From Bradyrhizobium quebecense (GTDB taxonomy: Bacteria > Pseudomonadota > Alphaproteobacteria > Rhizobiales > Xanthobacteraceae): a DNA stretch of 64,000 nt. The stretch is taken from the NCBI RefSeq assembly GCF_013373795.3, contig NZ_CP088022.1:7688001-7752000 (forward strand), read 5' to 3'. Shown here piece after piece: positions 1 through 7,503 of the stretch. The position numbers were made by a program, and so were the translations under genes. The notes below the pieces were generated by a model, which worked only from the letters and a program-made list of their open reading frames with translations, made no database searches and was not told where the DNA came from. Within the stretch, counting starts at the first letter, position 1, and each line of letters begins with the position of its first letter.

Positions 1-2
1 TC

Positions 3-683
3 GATATCAGGTCAGAATTTGAAGCTCGCGCACTTCGCGGACATGACGAGATCGTACATTTCCAAGGTCAGGTTGTTTGGCAAATGGACCCGCGTGCTGT
101 GGGGCTCGACCCCGATATCAGAGAAATGCTTGGCTACGATCGGGATGGCTATCTTCGCAACGAGCGGGGCGAATGCATTCCGGTGAAGCAGCACATCCAG
201 CCGCCTGTCGCCGCTGTCGTTAAGGTGCTCGCCGCACACTTCAAACAATATGGGGACCGCGTTGAGCAGAACATCAACCTGCGCGGCGGCGTCACGCTCG
301 GTGTTCAAGCCGTTGGAATGTCATCGCGTGCGGACGGTCCGCCGGCCATCCCGCCCGCGCCTCCGCGCCCAGTGCTTGACGTGACGCCTCCGCCGGCAGC
401 GCTGCCAGTTCCGGAAGCGATCGTTGATGCAGAATTCAGTGAGCCGGACGCGACGGCCGACACGGCCCCGATGGTTGAGGAAGAGTTTGCCGCAGCACCG
501 ATGCCAGAGCCGACCAAGCCTGAGGTCGTGATCCGGGAAACACCGCCCCCGGAATATCAGCCTGTGATGACGGATCAGGCGCGGGACTTGCTTACTAGGT
601 TGCGCGGTCCCGTAGGGTTGCGTTCCGCCAATCCTGTCGGGAGCATCAAGGCAACGAAGCCGATGAGGTCCGCATATGATTGA
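3..683 (+). CDS. Phage-like protein, N-terminus beyond left edge (possibly small terminase-like)
   Basis: The frame is open through the left edge, so this is the C-terminal part of a longer protein; an internal ATG lies at 84 but the reading frame upstream looks equally protein-like. The visible part starts with a segment containing HDEIVHFQGQVVW, then a conserved-looking stretch YLRNERGECIPVKQHIQPP and a hydrophobic helix. It ends in a long Pro/Ala/Glu-rich linker. The layout faintly recalls the C-terminal half of small terminase-like phage proteins that carry an N-terminal HTH, but no HTH is visible here, so this is a guess. The stop overlaps the start of the next gene by 8 bases, indicating a compact phage-style operon. 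Confidence 0.5.
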   Translation, partial: DIRSEFEARALRGHDEIVHFQGQVVWQMDPRAVGLDPDIREMLGYDRDGYLRNERGECIPVKQHIQPPVAAVVKVLAAHFKQYGDRVEQNINLRGGVTLGVQAVGMSSRADGPPAIPPAPPRPVLDVTPPPAALPVPEAIVDAEFSEPDATADTAPMVEEEFAAAPMPEPTKPEVVIRETPPPEYQPVMTDQARDLLTRLRGPVGLRSANPVGSIKATKPMRSAYD

Positions 684-864
684 TGGAGCCCTCAAAGCTC
701 GCGGCGTCGCGGCATGGACAGCGCAAGCGCGCCAGCTTCACGACGAAGCCAACCGTTGCGCGGAAATTGATCTCGACGTGCCGACCTCGCTCGCGCTGCG
801 TCGTGCGGCGTTCGCGGCGGAGCGGAACGCTGCCGAGTGGCAGCGCTATAAGGTCCGCCAGTGA
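676..864 (+). CDS. Small hypothetical protein in phage-type operon
   Basis: A 62-residue protein rich in Ala and Arg and probably all helical (for example RRAAFAAERNAAEWQRYK). I recognise no family. It overlaps the upstream gene by 8 bases and the downstream gene by 4, so the three are probably translationally coupled. The coupled spacing, rather than similarity, is the main support that it is a real gene. It has no signal peptide, membrane segment or cysteine motif. Confidence 0.5.
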   Translation: MIDGALKARGVAAWTAQARQLHDEANRCAEIDLDVPTSLALRRAAFAAERNAAEWQRYKVRQ

Positions 865-1220
865 TTGACGATGACGACAGCGACGATGCTTTCAGTCTCG
901 ACGATGAGGCCGGGCTCGAAGCGCAGCGCGCGCCCGGGCTGGTCGTCCCGTTATTGTCGCCCGGTGACACTGTCGCGGAGTACGAGGAGCGCATGCGTAA
1001 GGCCCGCCGGCTCATTGACTGCCTTTTCGTCGATACCGATGAGAGCGGCGCGGAATACTGGGCTGATGCGCAGCACGCCGAACGGTGGCGGGTTGCCATG
1101 GGCTGGCCGGAAGGTCGGCCGCCGACCGTTGAAGAGGCCACGGCGTGGCAGGCTAACCGGGTCGCGGTCGCCGAGTATCGGGAGTGGGTTCGGTTGTACG
1201 GCCCCGGCGCGGCATCCTGA
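861..1220 (+). CDS. Hypothetical acidic protein in phage-type operon
   Basis: A 119-residue protein from a GTG start that overlaps the upstream TGA (GTGA arrangement). The N-terminus is very acidic (IDDDDSDDAFSLDDEAG), followed by a helical region (EEATAWQANRVAVAEYREWVRLYG). No known domain is recognised. It is the last gene of the left co-directional run; the next 350 bases hold no gene. A role in the mobile element is inferred only from position. Confidence 0.5.
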   Translation: MIDDDDSDDAFSLDDEAGLEAQRAPGLVVPLLSPGDTVAEYEERMRKARRLIDCLFVDTDESGAEYWADAQHAERWRVAMGWPEGRPPTVEEATAWQANRVAVAEYREWVRLYGPGAAS

Positions 1221-1315
1221 GCATGGTGCGTTATTTCGGGAGCGCGGCAGGGAAGGACCGGCCAAACGGAAGGCCGTTCCACGGGCTTCCTAAAGGCTTT
1301 CAGAGGGTTGCAATA

Positions 1316-1330
1316 AGTCCGAAACGGACT
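1316..1330. promoter_or_regulatory. Perfect palindrome, candidate operator
   Basis: AGTCCG-AAA-CGGACT: six-base perfect arms separated by three bases, in the A/T-rich spacer upstream of the 1570-4074 operon. The size and dyad symmetry suit a dimeric phage-type repressor. No repressor gene is visible nearby, so the binding protein is unknown. Confidence 0.35.
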
Positions 1331-1478
1331 GATTACGTCAGATAACGATGTTATAGGACAATAGTACCGTCAAAGTATTGACATTGTTAACTATTTAGGC
1401 AAAACTGCGCCAGTCGGCAAACCACTCCCCGCCATGGTGCGGTCTACGGTTCCCGGCTGTCCCCCAACCGGATGTTGA

Positions 1479-1509
1479 AACGGGCCGCCTCTCGACAAGG
1501 CAGCCCGTT
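1479..1509 (+). other. Strong hairpin in the leader of the primase operon
   Basis: The arms AACGGGCCGCCT (1479-1490) and AGGCAGCCCGTT (1498-1509) pair over 12 positions with one mismatch around a seven-base loop. No T-tract follows, so it is not a typical terminator. It lies about 60 bases upstream of the 1570 start codon and could act as an attenuator, an RNA-stability element or a factor-dependent terminator. Confidence 0.4.
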
Positions 1510-1569
1510 CGAAATTGTGCTCTCGCGGCCCGGCAAGGCCCGACAGCGCGATGACTGTATGAGGCAGCC

Positions 1570-1902
1570 ATGATCCCGATCTACTCGACCCAGCGTGGGA
1601 CTTCAATCGCGCATTCGTGCGAGTTGGAAAAATCTCACGGCGACTTTGCCGCGTTTATCGCGCCGTTGCACGCATATAAAACGACGCCGCGCGGCAGACT
1701 TCTCGAAACCCTCCGTGACATCCTGAGCCGGCACAACGCGCCTCGCATCGTCGAGTGGTGCGATCTCTATCGCGCACTCGTGAGACGCAATGCTGCATCC
1801 GACGAAGCCATCCTGACCGCTCGCCTTTTGTGGAGCGAGTACCGAAAATCAACCGCGACCGCGTCCCCCGGAAGCACAACCCGGAGGGCCCCCCATGCTT
1901 AA
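1570..1902 (+). CDS. Hypothetical protein, first gene of primase operon
   Basis: A 110-residue protein with no domain I recognise. The central part (about residues 20-95) is helical and has residues such as DILSRHNAPRIVEWCDLYRALV; the tail is a Ser/Thr/Arg-rich linker. Its end overlaps the next gene by 8 bases, so it is probably co-transcribed and translationally coupled with 1895-2545 and the helicase-primase. A replication accessory or control role would fit the position but is not shown by the sequence. Confidence 0.5.
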   Translation: MIPIYSTQRGTSIAHSCELEKSHGDFAAFIAPLHAYKTTPRGRLLETLRDILSRHNAPRIVEWCDLYRALVRRNAASDEAILTARLLWSEYRKSTATASPGSTTRRAPHA

Positions 1903-2545
1903 CATCAGCGAACAGATTTTCGAAGCGGCCGGCCTGACACCGTTTGGACGCGAGCCCGACTTTGTGCTGCCGCGACCGCCGACGCCGAGGACGATCGCGA
2001 AGCTTGGCGATGTGCTGGACCGCGCCGAGCACGCCGCTGATCACGTCTGGGATGGTGACGGCGGAACGTATTGGGGTTCACCTGACACGATGCCCATTGA
2101 ACGTTACTACGCGATTTGCGACCGCCGGCATCAGGCGGAGATCGAATACTCGCGCGCCGTCAACGCTCGTGACCATTTCGCGCAGGTTAGGGCGGAACAA
2201 TCGAAGCGCACGCCGTCACACGAGCGCGTCGCCGAGCTGTTCACGGCAATGGCTCATGCAAATTATCACCTCGATATCATCGAACGATGTCGCCCAGACT
2301 TCGCCAGCGTGCGCGAGGCGATCGACGCGAAGGCGAAGGCTATCCACGCTGAACATCTCTATGAGATCGCACTGAGCAAGTATCGCAGCGCCGCGCGTGC
2401 CGCTCGGCGACAAGGCAAACCATTCCGTGACCGCCCCCGCTCGCGTCCTGTCCAATTCGACAGCGATGGACGCGCCTACTACCGCACCGGCCGTTACACG
2501 TCCCTCGACGGCGCGCGCATTCCAATCGTGGAGTACATCCAATGA
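1895..2545 (+). CDS. Hypothetical protein upstream of helicase-primase
   Basis: A 216-residue protein, predominantly helical between about residues 60 and 175 and followed by a basic tail (SAARAARRQGKPFRDRPRSRP). I recognise no family. It overlaps the preceding gene by 8 bases and the helicase-primase by 4 (ATGA), so the three genes form a tight operon. The basic C-terminus could contact nucleic acid, which is only an inference. Confidence 0.5.
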   Translation: MLNISEQIFEAAGLTPFGREPDFVLPRPPTPRTIAKLGDVLDRAEHAADHVWDGDGGTYWGSPDTMPIERYYAICDRRHQAEIEYSRAVNARDHFAQVRAEQSKRTPSHERVAELFTAMAHANYHLDIIERCRPDFASVREAIDAKAKAIHAEHLYEIALSKYRSAARAARRQGKPFRDRPRSRPVQFDSDGRAYYRTGRYTSLDGARIPIVEYIQ

Positions 2546-4074
2546 CCGATGATCGCATCATTGATCCGGGCAAGCCGTCAGAGACGGCGAGCGCGTTCAA
2601 GGCCGCTCGCTATCCGACGTTGATCAACCATCAAGACGAATGGCTCTCGTGGGACGGCAGCGTGTATCAGTCGATCGAGAACGCGACAATCGAGAGTGAG
2701 ATCAGCGAGTTTTTGCAAGGCGCGAGGCGATGGCAAGCGCAGGGCAACAATCTGATCGCCGTTCCATACTTCGCCAAGTCGAAAGATGTCAAAGAAGCCT
2801 ACACGCTGTTGAAGCACGCCTGTCATGTTCCATCGAACACGATGGCTCCGCCGTCATGGCTGCCCGGCGCGCCGAAAAAGCTTGCCGCGCTCAGCCCGCG
2901 CAACATCATCGCATTCAAAAATGGACTGCTCGATATCACCACGCGCAAACTCTACCCTGCAACGGCAAGTTTCTTCACGCGTTCGGCGTTGCCGTTCGAC
3001 TTCGATCCGGGCGCAGCGAAGCCAGAGCGATGGCTTGCGTTTCTTGATGAGGTCACCGCCGGCAAGGGCGAGAACGGCGAGCCCGTTCCGCGTCCCGCCC
3101 TTGTGCAGTTGATCCGGGAGATGATGGGCTATCTGATCTCGTGCAATACTTCGCAGCAAGTGGTCTTCCATTTCTACGGGCAGCCCAGATCGGGTAAGGG
3201 CACGGTGCTGCGCGTGTTGCGCTCTATCGTCGGTGAGCGAAACACGGCTGCACCGACAGTGCAGAACCTGGCTGGCGAGTTCGGCCCGTCAAGTCTCATC
3301 GGAAAGTCGCTCGCGATGATCACAGACATGGCGACCGACAACCGGCAACATCTCAGCGCCGCAGCGTCACACATCAACGCGATCAGCGGCGAAGACCCAC
3401 AGACGATCCGCCGCATGTATCGCGAGCCGTGGAGCGGCTACCTGCCGACGCGCTTCGTGCTCGTGTCCAATGCCCTGCCGAACTTCGGAGCACACACGTT
3501 GGCGCTCTCGACCCGGTTGCGTATCGTGCCGTTCGAAAACTCATTCCAAGATCGTATGGACGCCGACTTGACGGCGAAGCTTATCGCCGAGCGCGCCGGT
3601 ATCATCCTTTGGTGCTTGGATGGCCTCGACGATCTCAACTTGACAGGCCGCTTTGACGAGCCCGCCGATTGCGCGACGTTGAAGGCGCGGCTCGTGCTGC
3701 GGAGCAACCCCATCGTTGGCTTTGTCGCCGAGTGCTGCACCGTGGCGCGAGAAGTGACGATCGACAAGGATGTGCTCTACGACCGGTATCTCGACTATTG
3801 CGACGATGTCCGCGTGAGACCGAAGCCAAAGGAGGATTTCTCCGAAGGCCTCGCCGACCTCTTCCCCTCCGTCTACGCGAGCAAACGGACGCACTCGCCG
3901 GGCTCAGCGCGCAAGGTGCCTTGCTATCGCAACATCGTGCTGAATGACACCGAGATGGCCCGGTTGTTCAAGACTGATCCGGGGCTCGCCGAGTTGGGCG
4001 TCGACCCGCTGTTGCGTGATGAGGCGGGCAACCTGATCTTGCGAGACGACCGAGAGCCCGCCTTCGAGTATTGA
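2542..4074 (+). CDS. P4/D5-type phage helicase-primase (SF3 helicase)
   Basis: A 510-residue replication protein of the kind carried by P4-like satellites and integrative elements: an ATP-driven SF3 helicase that opens the element's origin. Visible in order: a D5-N-like region (about residues 60-200); Walker A G-QPRSGK-GT at 213-221; a Walker B-like AMITD at 258-262; sensor-1 LVSN at 307-310; and a C-terminal wing-type region (about 400-480). No zinc finger or TOPRIM-type primase motif is evident, so primer synthesis may come from another protein. It is the last gene of the 1570-4074 operon. The P4/D5 family is well known to mediate autonomous replication of mobile elements. Confidence 0.88.
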   Translation: MTDDRIIDPGKPSETASAFKAARYPTLINHQDEWLSWDGSVYQSIENATIESEISEFLQGARRWQAQGNNLIAVPYFAKSKDVKEAYTLLKHACHVPSNTMAPPSWLPGAPKKLAALSPRNIIAFKNGLLDITTRKLYPATASFFTRSALPFDFDPGAAKPERWLAFLDEVTAGKGENGEPVPRPALVQLIREMMGYLISCNTSQQVVFHFYGQPRSGKGTVLRVLRSIVGERNTAAPTVQNLAGEFGPSSLIGKSLAMITDMATDNRQHLSAAASHINAISGEDPQTIRRMYREPWSGYLPTRFVLVSNALPNFGAHTLALSTRLRIVPFENSFQDRMDADLTAKLIAERAGIILWCLDGLDDLNLTGRFDEPADCATLKARLVLRSNPIVGFVAECCTVAREVTIDKDVLYDRYLDYCDDVRVRPKPKEDFSEGLADLFPSVYASKRTHSPGSARKVPCYRNIVLNDTEMARLFKTDPGLAELGVDPLLRDEAGNLILRDDREPAFEY

Positions 4075-4105
4075 CGAGCCGCAATAGTCCGCGAGGAGCA
4101 CAAAA

Positions 4106-4137
4106 GCCGCCGCGCCGGGGGGGGGCGGCGCGACGGC
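4106..4137 (+). terminator. GC-rich hairpin after helicase-primase
   Basis: The arms at 4106-4117 (GCCGCCGCGCCG) and 4126-4137 (CGGCGCGACGGC) pair with one mismatch around a loop of eight G residues, 32 bases after the primase stop. No T-run follows. It probably ends the operon, or forms a barrier between it and the convergent genes at 4179-4642. Confidence 0.55.
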
Positions 4138-4178
4138 TCCGGGCTGATACCCTCCTGAATACGAAAAGCCCCGGTCGA

Positions 4179-4370
4179 TCAGCGCCGCTTTTTAGTGTCG
4201 TATGGCTGGCGCGTAAGCGGCGGGTAGATAACACGCTGTGCTTGATGCTCCTCGATCGCCTGCATAAGCTTTGGATCGTCAGCCGCCTTACCACGGTGAG
4301 GGCGGCTAGCTCTCTCGGCCCTTATGAGATTTTCTCCGGTAATCCGGCGCGTCAAAGTTTTCTTCGTCAT
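4179..4370 (-). CDS. Small basic hypothetical protein
   Basis: A 63-residue, strongly basic protein (starts MTKKTLTRRITGENLI, ends in TKKRR). Its ATG overlaps the stop of the upstream minus-strand gene by four bases, suggesting coupling. No family recognised. The basic character would allow nucleic-acid binding, but nothing in the sequence proves it. The pair faces the helicase-primase operon tail to tail. Confidence 0.4.
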   Translation of the reverse strand: MTKKTLTRRITGENLIRAERASRPHRGKAADDPKLMQAIEEHQAQRVIYPPLTRQPYDTKKRR

Positions 4371-4642
4371 CGGCGCGCCTCGTCTACTATCGCATTGAAG
4401 CGGGCACGCAGTTCGCCAACTGAGTAGTGATCGAGGACTTTTTCGTTGCTCCCTTCTTTGCCAATCGAGGTGAAGAAGTTGGCCGCGACCTCCAATGCTC
4501 GATCGGGCGCAAATCCCATGGCGACAAGATCAACGATGCCCTTGCCGCCCAAAGCCTTGAGCTGCATCTCGGCTTGCATAAATTCTATATGATCGACCTC
4601 GCGCTCCGTGAGATAGCGGCTTAGCGTCTCCTGCATAGTCAC
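4367..4642 (-). CDS. Hypothetical protein coupled to the small basic protein
   Basis: I place the start at a GTG at 4642 because AGGGAG lies six bases upstream; this gives 91 residues. A longer version is open to a TTG at 4918, but that start has no ribosome-binding site and the extra sequence looks less protein-like. The protein is acidic to neutral and helical (for example REVDHIEFMQAEMQLKALGG, DRALEVAANFFTSIG). No known family recognised. The final four bases overlap the start of the downstream gene. Confidence 0.4.
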   Translation of the reverse strand: MTMQETLSRYLTEREVDHIEFMQAEMQLKALGGKGIVDLVAMGFAPDRALEVAANFFTSIGKEGSNEKVLDHYSVGELRARFNAIVDEARR

Positions 4643-5399
4643 GGGTAGCTCCCTATTGTCGCCGGCTCTCCGGCTCGCATCGTCGGCAGCACTGAGCGGG
4701 ATGCTCTGACGCTCGCGGCCGATGCCAATTAGGGACCGCGTCTTGATACTTGGCCGCGAGATAGGCCGAGCGAGCGCGGCGCGCAATGAGGCTTGGAAGC
4801 GATATCCGCTAATGTGGTAAATTTCGCACGGTACAACCACGCCGAGCGCGTTGTACCGTGCGCGAGCTTGTCCCGTGTACATGTTGATTGGGGTGAGGGG
4901 CCCATGGCTTCCGCTCAAGGCCCGTGCCGGCCGTGCCGTCTATTCCCCCTATGTTAGTGTTCGTTTTAGGAGGAAATATAAAGAGGGGTAGGGATCGATC
5001 TCACGCCGGCACGGGCCGGCACGATGATGTTGCCCTGCCGGTTGGCTCGGGGAGGGGTTCAGCGCGAATTGCACGCTAGATCGGACCAAAGGGACCAATA
5101 GTTCAGGCTTATCGCTCGTCTGAGGCGCGATTAACTCTTTGTTAACCTTAATGAAGTGTTAAAGCCGCTCGCTTCGCCCTCGCCGGTATTAACCTAAACT
5201 CTAAACCCTAACCCACGTTAGGGCTCTCCCGAGGGATTAACTACGCTGCTAGGTCGCCCTTGACATGCTATGACCTGCGCATGCGCCACGTGGGACCGTG
5301 GTTAATGTCCCTGCTGCATAGGTATTCGCTACCACCTCGTATTGTGCAGCGTAATCAACGCGATGCAGGAAATGTGTCATAACACCGCATACGCGAACG
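4643..5399. other. Long gene-poor stretch with repeats
   Basis: No convincing coding sequence on either strand. It contains a long inverted GC-rich repeat (4921-5023), a segment rich in TTAAC motifs (5131-5415), the palindrome GCGCATGCGC (about 5277-5286) and CCACGTGGGACCGTGG nearby. Together with the adjoining structured segment this makes over 1.1 kb without a good gene inside an otherwise tightly packed element. It is a candidate replication origin, regulatory block, or 5' part of a long RNA. Confidence 0.5.
4921..5023. repeat. Imperfect inverted repeat, GC-rich arms
   Basis: CCCGTGCCGGCCGTGCCG at 4921-4938 is matched in reverse complement by CGGCACGGGCCGGCACG at 5007-5023, with a one-base indel. 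The 68-base interior is A/T-rich and includes AGGAGGAAATATAAAGAGG. Such an arrangement could be a protein-binding site pair or a long-range RNA stem that closes a large domain. Confidence 0.55.
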
Positions 5400-5415
5400 G
5401 GGGGGGTATGGTTAA
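5131..5415. other. TTAAC-rich segment, candidate origin or control region
   Basis: The motif TTAAC occurs at 5131, 5142, 5189 and 5237 and again near 5412; related TTAAA/TTAAT copies lie near 5159 and 5302. The spacing is irregular, so these are not classic iterons. The segment is A/T-richer than its surroundings and lies 1.1 kb from an SF3 helicase gene, whose relatives melt origins with repeated short boxes. An origin is possible, but the same bases could be promoter elements. Confidence 0.25.
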
Positions 5416-5795
5416 CGGCGGTGCGGAGCTACCGGGTAGGAGCCCCATTTTGGGACATCGCCCAGAACACCATGCCCCCGCAAGGGCACGTTGTTACTGC
5501 TGATTAGGTCCATAATCTCACGTAGAAAATCCCGGGAAATAGCCTAGAAACTTGCCCTGAATTCAGGTCAAATCGCTGGTTCCATCGAACCGGAAGCCTA
5601 GAAAAACGTTGCAAAAGGGCTGGGGAAGTTCTATTTTTCCCAGAGATCGCTGGATATAGGGCGTGAGCATAACCAGCCCCGCCTAGTGAAAACTAGGACC
5701 GTCTGAACAGACGGGCAGCCCCCTAATAAGGGGTCAAGAGGTTCGCCCCGAGACACTTAGGTGTCGAGCAGGCCCGAAAGGGCCTGTTTCTATTT
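5400..5795 (+). ncRNA. Candidate structured RNA ending in an intrinsic terminator
   Basis: About 400 bases with no gene on either strand but a dense run of hairpins on the plus strand: CTGGTTC/GAACCGG (5576-5593, CATC loop); CTGGGGAA with TTTCCCAG (5620-5643); GCTGG/CCAGC with inner TAT/ATA and GC-GTGA-GC (5649-5677, GNRA loop); CCTAG/CTAGG (5682-5697); CCGTCT-GAAC-AGACGG (5699-5714); CCCCT-AATA-AGGGG (5720-5733); GACAC-TTAG-GTGTC (5752-5765); then a GAAA-capped terminator stem. CCTGAATTCAGG (5556-5567) is a further palindrome, and weaker hairpins occur from about 5430. The terminator points along the plus strand although no plus-strand gene precedes it for 1.3 kb, so it presumably ends a non-coding transcript. 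The 5' end is not defined. Confidence 0.6.
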
Positions 5796-5797
5796 CT
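5769..5797 (+). terminator. Rho-independent terminator of the structured RNA
   Basis: CAGGCCC (5769-5775), loop GAAA, GGGCCTG (5780-5786), then TTTCTATTTCT. This is a textbook intrinsic terminator in plus orientation. Read from the minus-strand gene that ends here, no T-run follows the stem, so it does not serve that gene as an intrinsic terminator. Confidence 0.85.
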
Positions 5798-6326
5798 ACC
5801 ACGGCGTTCTGCGGTTTTGTGCGTAGATGCGTGGGGGAAGCTTTCCCTTCAAGACCAGCCCAACCAAGTTAACGAAGCGGACTTCGCCATAGGTGGCCAC
5901 GTGCTTGTCGTCGGTCCGATGGAAACCTGTGCGCACCCGCATCCACAGTTTAGCGTCTGCGCGGCCTTTCAGTTTTTCTAAGCTCAAAGAAATGACGTGG
6001 TGGCGGCCCTCACCCAAATCCACAGTGATGACTAGATAACGGTCGCCCTGTCCCATCCACACTTTGCCGCGCATCGCGCGCTCGATGCATCCCCACATCT
6101 CCAACGACGCGGCATATCGCTTCGTGCAGAAGCGTCCGTCTTTCCGGCTGCACCCGGGAAAAACTGGTCTCTTGTCGTCTGGCTCTGGGTCCGCCGTGAA
6201 GCAATGATCGGAAAACGTCACGAAGATCGAAACGTCAGCGTCGCCCACCCGCACCGTAATTATACGGTCGTCGAGATGACTGAGGTCGAAGGTCTGGTCT
6301 CCGGTTTGAAAGGGCTCCCACGGCAC
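5796..6326 (-). CDS. Conserved-looking hypothetical protein
   Basis: A 176-residue soluble protein from a GTG start, with AAGGA nine bases upstream. Features include a segment with three Cys (FPGCSRKDGRFCTKRY, then WGCIERAM), many Arg/Lys, and an alternating beta-like region (DRYLVITVDLGEGRHHVISLSLEKLKG). The proline- and Arg-rich tail ends in RRTPW. I do not recognise the family. It is convergent with the candidate RNA and divergent from the HNH gene at 6493, so the 166 bases between 6327 and 6492 carry both promoters. Confidence 0.6.
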   Translation of the reverse strand: MPWEPFQTGDQTFDLSHLDDRIITVRVGDADVSIFVTFSDHCFTADPEPDDKRPVFPGCSRKDGRFCTKRYAASLEMWGCIERAMRGKVWMGQGDRYLVITVDLGEGRHHVISLSLEKLKGRADAKLWMRVRTGFHRTDDKHVATYGEVRFVNLVGLVLKGKLPPRIYAQNRRTPW

Positions 6327-6492
6327 TGAAATCGATCCTTCAACTGTTCACGCTACGGGTGCTAGTCGTAAAATCGGAAATTCGCAACGACACAACGTTG
6401 CCCCAGACTAAAAGGCCAAGTGATGTTGCGTGCAGTCGCTCGCCCTCTTCGTGGTGCTGCCGCCCGGCACGGCTTGGAGACAGGAGATCGTG

Positions 6493-7491
6493 ATGGACGA
6501 ACCGCCGAGCACCAACGATGGCATGTTTGTAGAAACCGAGGCCTTTAAGGCGTTGGAGTTCTACGTGCGCAATTACACAGCGCTGACGTTTGTTGGATTG
6601 GGATCGGAAAATAGGGGGATTGTGTTAGGGAGCAAACCTTTTGTGTGTCGCTATTGTCGAGGAAAGCCTCCAGAAAAAACGTTCAAGAAAACCGCTCATG
6701 CCGTCTCGCAATTGCTCGGCAACAGAATTTTAGTGTCGCTCTACGAATGCGATGACTGCAACAAACGCTTCGGTGGCTTTGAAGACGACCTTGGCAAAAT
6801 GACTTTGCCAATGCGAGCCATCGGTGGCGTCATCGGTAAGAATGGCATTCCGAAAATACCGCTAGCAAGCCGTAGTGGTATGCGGAAGCCCACCTTGGAA
6901 CACAAGGACGGCAACTTGAACTTCTCACATGACGCTGGCGACGACGTTGGTCTCGTTGACGATCCGGTGAATAAAACGCTGACGCTTACCTATAACGAGC
7001 AACGCTATCGTCCGCTCGCTGCTTACAAGGCGCTATGCAAATCCGCATTCGCGCTGCTGCCCGATGACGAGCTCATGAATTTCGAAGAACTCCGACAGTG
7101 GCTTCTTCAGGCTGATGTAACGACTGGTATGGTCTATGGCCGCAATTCTTACATCTTGCACAAAACGTTCGTTCCAGCTCACAAGCCATTCAAGCAACCC
7201 GTCGTTTGTTTGCTCAGACGCAATTCTCAAATCGATGCTCCTTACATTTCGTTCTTCATCGCGTTCGGGAACGTGAGTTATCAGATATTCTTGCCTTGCC
7301 CGTCGAAAGACGCCCATTTGACTGGTAAGACTATCACGACACTGGCTTACCCTCACTTCTTTCAGCTAAAGCCGTGGCTCATCCCTGCTCCAACGGTGGC
7401 ACGGACTGAAAATCTTGGCTCGCCGGATCAAACGGCAAATCGGCTCGGGCGGTTAGGTTGGCGCTACGATCAGAAAATTAAGGTCAGTTAG
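6493..7491 (+). CDS. HNH endonuclease-like protein (HNH_5 type treble clef)
   Basis: The start is set at ATG 6493, preceded by AGGAGA at five bases; an in-frame upstream start at 6430 lacks a site. The 332-residue protein carries the HNH_5 pattern: C52-x2-C55, then T-A-H69, then C86-x2-C89-N90, followed by an acidic FEDDL (residues 96-100). Two Cys pairs would hold a structural zinc, while H69 and N90 are candidate catalytic or metal residues. The C-terminal 200 residues match no family I know and may recognise the target. A gene for an AbiU2-type HEPN protein follows 12 bases later, which suggests a two-gene defence operon. DNA cleavage is expected from the family but not proven. Confidence 0.7.
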   Translation: MDEPPSTNDGMFVETEAFKALEFYVRNYTALTFVGLGSENRGIVLGSKPFVCRYCRGKPPEKTFKKTAHAVSQLLGNRILVSLYECDDCNKRFGGFEDDLGKMTLPMRAIGGVIGKNGIPKIPLASRSGMRKPTLEHKDGNLNFSHDAGDDVGLVDDPVNKTLTLTYNEQRYRPLAAYKALCKSAFALLPDDELMNFEELRQWLLQADVTTGMVYGRNSYILHKTFVPAHKPFKQPVVCLLRRNSQIDAPYISFFIAFGNVSYQIFLPCPSKDAHLTGKTITTLAYPHFFQLKPWLIPAPTVARTENLGSPDQTANRLGRLGWRYDQKIKVS

Positions 7492-7503
7492 AAAGAGCCT
7501 GAC

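Larger units (their letters stand above)
1221..1569. other. Non-coding spacer between two phage-type operons
   Basis: About 350 bases without a convincing gene. It is more A/T-rich than its surroundings in its middle part (about 1315-1400). It holds a short perfect palindrome (1316-1330) and a strong hairpin (1479-1509), each listed separately. It most likely carries the promoter and control region for the 1570-4074 operon. A TTGACA hexamer is present at 1378-1383, but I find no good -10 element at the usual distance. Confidence 0.5.

Noticed and set aside
4106..4137. G-quadruplex in the run of eight G residues
   Set aside because: Only one long G-run is present; four runs are needed, and the flanks pair as a hairpin.
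4643..4918. N-terminal extension of the 4367-4642 gene to a TTG at 4918
   Set aside because: No ribosome-binding site before the TTG, and the added sequence does not look like protein; GTG 4642 has AGGGAG at a good distance.
4921..5023. CRISPR array or tandem repeat
   Set aside because: Only two copies, inverted, with no regular repeat-spacer pattern; no cas genes anywhere in the window.
5640..5800. A tRNA or tmRNA in the hairpin-rich segment
   Set aside because: GGTTCGCCCC near 5740 looks faintly like a T-loop, but there is no acceptor stem, CCA or cloverleaf spacing.
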